The translations under genes were made by a program, and so were the position numbers. A model generated the notes under the pieces. It saw only the letters and a program-made list of their open reading frames with translations. It was not told where the DNA came from and ran no database searches. From contig JBNKSV010000040.1 in assembly GCA_050297535.1 (NCBI GenBank), positions 1 through 21,308 of the forward strand: a stretch of DNA of 21,308 bases. Reading direction: 5' to 3'. The DNA is from JAAGZL01 sp050297535. Lineage in GTDB: Bacteria > Pseudomonadota > Gammaproteobacteria > Chromatiales > Chromatiaceae. This document shows, piece by piece, positions 21,160 to 21,308 of this stretch (the stretch's first letter is position 1; each line of letters starts with the position of its first letter).

Positions 21160-21308
21160 ATGGTCAAGCCTCACGGGCAATTAGTACTGGTTAGCTTCAT
21201 ACATTACTGCACTTCCACACCCAGCCTATCAACGTTGTAGTCTTCAACGACCCTACAGGGGACTCAAGGTCCCAGTGAGATCTTATCTCGAGGGGGGCTT
21301 CCCGCTTA
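21160..21308 (-). rRNA. rrl: 23S ribosomal RNA, 3' end only
   Basis: The minus strand ends GTGAGGCTTGACCAT, as 23S rRNA does, and upstream of it GTTGATAGGCTGGGTGTGGA and GCTAACCAGTACTAATTG are conserved 3'-terminal 23S sequences. The gene runs off the right edge of the window. The 124-base spacer to 5S has no tRNA. Confidence 0.95.

Overview
The window looks like a chromosomal segment of a free-living, motile gammaproteobacterium. The 5S and 23S rRNA fragments, the tRNA and the birA/coaX/tRNA-Thr gene order all fit that class; the genus cannot be read from the sequence. Nearly everything lies on the minus strand. The exception is one L,D-transpeptidase gene.

Positions 1-367 hold no gene, only three copies of a C-rich hairpin repeat. 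Positions 368-10598 are one compact chemotaxis operon, read right to left: cheY, cheA, cheW, a transmembrane receptor, a second cheW, a STAS protein, cheR, cheD, cheB, a membrane coiled-coil protein and a second STAS protein. The order cheY-cheA-cheW-mcp-cheR-cheD-cheB, the poly-HAMP receptor and its C-terminal EWEEF peptide resemble the Pseudomonas aeruginosa che2 (Aer2/McpB) cluster. Here the receptor is membrane-bound with a PilJ/NarX-like sensor, and two STAS proteins have been added. No ordinary cheZ is present. The membrane coiled-coil protein carries a D-x-x-x-Q motif spaced like the CheZ catalytic pair and is the best candidate for a CheY-P phosphatase. A sigma-28-like promoter lies upstream of cheY, so the operon is probably co-regulated with flagella.

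Positions 10838-13608 carry two divergent exported cell-wall enzymes: an N-acetylmuramoyl-L-alanine amidase (minus) and an L,D-transpeptidase of the LdtD/YcbB type (plus). A bidirectional terminator separates the latter from a brnTA toxin-antitoxin pair at 13791-14287. The brnT promoter overlaps a palindrome and seems to start transcription at the brnT start codon.

Positions 14288-14561 hold a terminator, two 32-base direct repeats 34 bases apart (CRISPR-like geometry but no cas genes) and half of a REP-like element also found in the che operon. Next come tRNA-Thr(UGU), a SPOR-domain protein, coaX and birA, then an M61 peptidase, a two-TM protein of unknown function and a TerB-like protein. 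The window ends with 5S rRNA and the 3' end of 23S rRNA. The order rRNA - birA - pantothenate kinase - tRNA-Thr(UGU) parallels E. coli rrnB-murB-birA-coaA-thrU. It breaks right after the tRNA, where brnTA and repeats stand in place of tyrU-glyT-thrT-tufB.
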